This document shows positions 60,917 through 64,000 of a stretch of 64,000 nt of DNA, in pieces. Every line of letters begins with the position of its first letter. The first letter of the stretch is position 1. Both the position numbers and the translations under genes were made by a program. The stretch comes from Babylonia areolata (lineage: Eukaryota > Mollusca > Gastropoda > Neogastropoda > Buccinidae), in assembly GCF_041734735.1 (NCBI RefSeq), contig NC_134878.1, positions 37,188,883 to 37,252,882 on the forward strand. Direction: 5' to 3'. The notes beneath the pieces are model-generated. The model was not told the origin of the DNA. It saw only the letters and a program-made list of their open reading frames with translations, and made no database searches.

Positions 60917-63900
60917 TCAGTTTATTGGAAAGTTTGGAAAGGCCCACAGAGACTCTGTTCCGTTTTGAAGAAATTTGCGCAATGTTGGTTTGGAAATGAT
61001 GCCGATATTTGTTTGATTTGCAAAGCATCGTGCTCTACCTTTCATGTTAGACTTGCGGCCGCTCCCTCTCTCTGCTTCTATTTCTTTGAGGCGATCGATG
61101 GTGTGATGGCCTTGTACCTGTTCTTTTTGGTATTCTTTGACTTTTCTGAGGATTTCCGATTTTCCTAGATGTAGGCCGCTCGTTGGTGTTGCGTTACCAG
61201 CAAGTCTGTCAGCTCGCTCATTTCCCTTAACACCTGCATGTCCCGGGCAGTATGACCATGTGAGTTTTTTAATCTGAAAGTTGCGCATTGCGTTATGCCA
61301 CTCTGGGCTTCCCATTCCGTTTTCAATTTTCTGTATGAGGTTCATTGAGTCGGTTAGAATCATGGCATGTTGGTTTCCGGGCGTATGGATGGACGATAGC
61401 CACTGGAGGGCATGTGTCACAGCTTCAACTTCCATCGTTAGGGTGGAGGTTGTGACTTTGTAGGCAGCATTCTCTTCCCAAATTGTTTTTCCATTTTGTT
61501 TCGCAGTGAATCCCCAACCAGACTGGTCTTTGGTGACTGAGCCATCTGTGTATATGATGATGTCCTCTTCTTTACTGTTTTCTTCTATAAGTAGCTTCAC
61601 TTCCGCATCAGTTTTGCCCTCTGGCCATTCCCGACAATGTCTTCCTAGAGTGGGTGAAATGACTGTGTTGAATAGATGGCTGAGGTTTTCGGGGGTTTTC
61701 TCCCATTCTTTTGTTTCTTTCAGGTCTTGTAGTCGGCATACTAGCTGGATTGTGTCTTCTGCTTGCCCCATCCATGATCTTCCTCGTCCTAGACGGCTGC
61801 CTTTTGGTTCTTTGACTGCATCATGCAGTGGGTTTTGAGGGTTTTCTAATGCTTTGAAGTAGGTCTTGACCTGTTCTAACTTGTTTCTGGCCTGCACTGA
61901 AGGAAGGTCAAGCAGGTATCGCATGGTTTCTGTGGGCGTGTCTTTTGTTGTTCCAAGGATCAGCCTCATAGCTTCATTTTGTACTCTTTCTAATTTTAGG
62001 AGGTTGCTTTGAGACGGTGTTGTTAGCCCAAGTCCGTAGTCGATCACACTGAGGACGAGTGATTGGTATAGCAGGAAGAGGTGGCGTTGTTCAATTCCTT
62101 TGGTTGCCATTGCTTTTAAGACTGAAAGGCCCTTTTTGCATTTGAGAACAGTATTTTCCGTATGTTTTCTGAAGGTCAGCATCCTGTCGAAGTGTATTCC
62201 TAGGTAGCGTAGGCATTCAGTTTTCTCAATTTGAATCCCATCGAATGACACAGAAGGTGGTGATTTGCTCGCGGTTTTGTTCTTGAGGGTGCACAGCAAC
62301 GTTTGGGCTTTCGCTGGATTGATGGAAGATCCTGTGTTTTTGCACCATTGAGCAATATTGTTTAGTTGTTTCTGGACGGCTTTAGTTCCTTCCTGAGCAT
62401 TTTTCGAAGTTTTGAAGACCAGGCCATCATCCGCAAGGGTTAGCACCCGAGCAATTCCATTGTTGTTTAAGTCTGCAAGGCCCTTCGTGTAGACATTGTA
62501 GAGGACAGGAGAGAGCGGAGACCCTTGTGGCAGTCCCATGGATAGTTTAGAAGGTGCAGACATCCAATCTCCGAGGCGTAGGACGACGGTTCTTTCCTGA
62601 AGCGCTGCTGCTATCCATCTTGTCAGTGTCAAACTTACTCCATACCTTAGTAGCAGCTCCATGAGGTGCGCAAACTGAACTTTATTGTAGGCATCTTCAA
62701 GGTCAATTGCTACTGCTAGTGTTTCTTCTTTTCTTTGAAATCCTTCATACACCTCATATGCAAAAGCAGCTGCATTTTCCCATGTGGACTTGCCTGTTCT
62801 GTAACCACCTTGATTTGAAGGGAGAATGTGCCTGTGTTCAAGATCCCTTGCAAGTTTCCTGGCTATCATGCGTTCCATGAGCTTTCCAGCAATGTTTTGC
62901 ATGGTTAGGATCCGATAGCCACTTACCTGACGATGGTCCTTTCCTGGATTTGGTATGGGTTTTAAGAAGCTGTGTGTCCAGTCCTCCGGCACCTGTCCAT
63001 TGTGGAAACTGTTTTGATATAGATTGAAAAGTTTGCTTCTGTCTTCTTCCGATAGCTCCTTGATGTCTGAGTAACGAACTTTGTCTGGGCCAGGAGCCGA
63101 TTCTTTCTTGCATTTAGCTATTGCCTCGTTTAGATCATCCATTGTCAAGTCATCATCAGGTCCAGTCTGCATAAGGGTTTGGTTTAACTCCTCAACATAT
63201 TTCTTTTTCTCATCTGAGTTTCTTTGATCACTCTGTTGTATGAAACGTTTGAGCAAGGCAGATCCTTTTTCTTCATTTGTCTTAAGCTTGGTTCCGTCAG
63301 TGTCTAACATGTCTGGGGTTGTTGTTGTGCACGTTTTCCCTTCCATGCGACGATAAAATTGCCAGAACTCTGTCAATGTTGTGTCATAACTGAGTGCCTC
63401 GCAAAACTGTTTCCACTTGTCATTTTTGGCCTCTCGAGCAATGACTTCAAACTGTTTAGTTTTTTCTTTCATTTTTGTTTCAATATCTTTGTCCGGAGAT
63501 GGTTTTGTTCTTTCTTTTTGCCAAAGTTTGACAGCCGCATGTTTTTCTATCCAGGCTCTCTCTGTGTCGGTATTCCACCATGGGGGCTGAATAGTTTGCA
63601 TCCTGTTCAGTGCCGTTCTTTTGTTTCTTCTGCGTCTTAATTTTTCGATGACGGTTGTTTCTTTGGTTTCATACTGAAATGGATCACGCAGTTTCATACA
63701 GGGTTTATCTGACAGTTTCTGTAGACTGAAAGCTACCGGGAGGTGGTCGCTGCCTTGGTATGGAAGCGTCTCTGCATTCATTTCTGCTCTGAATTTTGGA
63801 GATGTTAGAGCGATGTCGATCACACTGTCACTGTCCCCTTGTCTTGTTCCAAGGCGAGTTGGGGATGTGGTTGTTAAAGGGCTAAGAAGAATTTCCCCTA

Positions 63901-64000
63901 TCATTCCTTCAAGTGCGAGTCCTTGTGGGTTGGTGTTCCGCTGGTCCCATAACTTCGATCTGGCATTAAGGTCTCCACAGATAATGACCGAGTCTCCAAG
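60917..64000 (-). CDS. LINE ORF2: endonuclease (C-terminal part), reverse transcriptase, RNase H; 5' end beyond window
   Basis: An open frame of 1,027 codons plus stop that is still open at the window edge, so the start lies outside. A methionine at 63,904 is only internal, because 32 more in-frame codons precede it and carry endonuclease sequence. Domains, numbered from the edge: end of an APE-type endonuclease with GDLN (9-12), SVIDIALTSP (~59-68) and SDHLP (~84-88); reverse transcriptase with APGPDK (~302), motif A AIDLEDAYNKV (~431-441), motif B GLPQGSPLSP (~489-498), motif C LTLADDGLVF (~520-529) and motif E LRYLGIHFD (~597-605); RNase H with the full catalytic set D819 (YTDGS), E857, D884 and D931 (GNERADRLAG). 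An endonuclease-RT-RNase H order is typical of I-superfamily LINEs, which copy their own RNA into nicked chromosomal DNA. No CCHC zinc knuckle is seen in the C-terminal ~95 residues. The part seen is uninterrupted, so the copy is young or possibly competent. Exact clade (I, Nimb or relative) is not resolved. Confidence 0.95.
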   Translation of the reverse strand, partial: LGDSVIICGDLNARSKLWDQRNTNPQGLALEGMIGEILLSPLTTTSPTRLGTRQGDSDSVIDIALTSPKFRAEMNAETLPYQGSDHLPVAFSLQKLSDKPCMKLRDPFQYETKETTVIEKLRRRRNKRTALNRMQTIQPPWWNTDTERAWIEKHAAVKLWQKERTKPSPDKDIETKMKEKTKQFEVIAREAKNDKWKQFCEALSYDTTLTEFWQFYRRMEGKTCTTTTPDMLDTDGTKLKTNEEKGSALLKRFIQQSDQRNSDEKKKYVEELNQTLMQTGPDDDLTMDDLNEAIAKCKKESAPGPDKVRYSDIKELSEEDRSKLFNLYQNSFHNGQVPEDWTHSFLKPIPNPGKDHRQVSGYRILTMQNIAGKLMERMIARKLARDLEHRHILPSNQGGYRTGKSTWENAAAFAYEVYEGFQRKEETLAVAIDLEDAYNKVQFAHLMELLLRYGVSLTLTRWIAAALQERTVVLRLGDWMSAPSKLSMGLPQGSPLSPVLYNVYTKGLADLNNNGIARVLTLADDGLVFKTSKNAQEGTKAVQKQLNNIAQWCKNTGSSINPAKAQTLLCTLKNKTASKSPPSVSFDGIQIEKTECLRYLGIHFDRMLTFRKHTENTVLKCKKGLSVLKAMATKGIEQRHLFLLYQSLVLSVIDYGLGLTTPSQSNLLKLERVQNEAMRLILGTTKDTPTETMRYLLDLPSVQARNKLEQVKTYFKALENPQNPLHDAVKEPKGSRLGRGRSWMGQAEDTIQLVCRLQDLKETKEWEKTPENLSHLFNTVISPTLGRHCREWPEGKTDAEVKLLIEENSKEEDIIIYTDGSVTKDQSGWGFTAKQNGKTIWEENAAYKVTTSTLTMEVEAVTHALQWLSSIHTPGNQHAMILTDSMNLIQKIENGMGSPEWHNAMRNFQIKKLTWSYCPGHAGVKGNERADRLAGNATPTSGLHLGKSEILRKVKEYQKEQVQGHHTIDRLKEIEAERGSGRKSNMKGRARCFANQTNIGIISKPTLRKFLQNGTESLWAFPNFPIN

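Noticed and set aside
61281-63640. Open frames on the plus strand opposite the LINE, and a second minus-strand frame at 62,838-63,113
   Set aside because: They lie inside the well-supported ORF2 in other frames and show no independent motifs.

Overview
This window is almost entirely non-genic repeat DNA from an animal genome. The only convincing protein-coding sequence is part of a LINE retrotransposon at the right edge. A short SINE-like element near 59.64 kb resembles, from memory, a repeat common in marine gastropods. Together with an RNase H-bearing LINE and abundant CA/TA microsatellites, this suggests a mollusc, probably a caenogastropod snail. That assignment is recall and inference, not proof.

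Layout. (1) 1-41,400 is one uninterrupted satellite array with a 606-bp higher-order repeat: a 438-bp long unit (L) alternating with a 168-bp short unit (S). S equals L minus a 270-bp internal block. Larger duplications are layered on top: an 1,818-bp tandem block near 5.3-8.9 kb and a ~9.7-kb block repeated at ~12.9-21.9 and ~23.2-31.6 kb. A very uniform core follows at ~31.6-38.4 kb, then an edge where the L/S alternation breaks down. (2) 41,401-41,500 is a gap of exactly 100 N. (3) 41,501-58,767 is a second satellite array with a 342-bp monomer. It is a diverged relative of the left family in the opposite orientation, and it holds a block of 17 nearly identical monomers (52,531-58,342). (4) A 1,021-bp TTAA-flanked, piggyBac-like non-autonomous transposon sits in the right array. 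Two full copies are related by a ~6.15-kb segmental duplication. A third, independent and 3'-incomplete copy forms the right boundary of the satellite. (5) 59,639-60,860 holds the SINE-like element, A/AT-rich sequence, a 200-bp tandem duplication and CA/TA microsatellites. (6) 60,917-64,000 (minus strand) is the 3' part of an open LINE ORF2: end of the endonuclease, complete reverse transcriptase, complete RNase H. It runs off the window.

How the parts relate. The satellite was shaped by unequal exchange at several scales: 168/270 bp segments, 342/438/606 bp units, 1.8, 5-6 and 9.7 kb blocks. TTAA transposons entered only the right array, and one was then copied along with its satellite surroundings. 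No new gene system, CRISPR array, RNA gene or host gene is supported. The most interesting content is the structure and history of the satellite.
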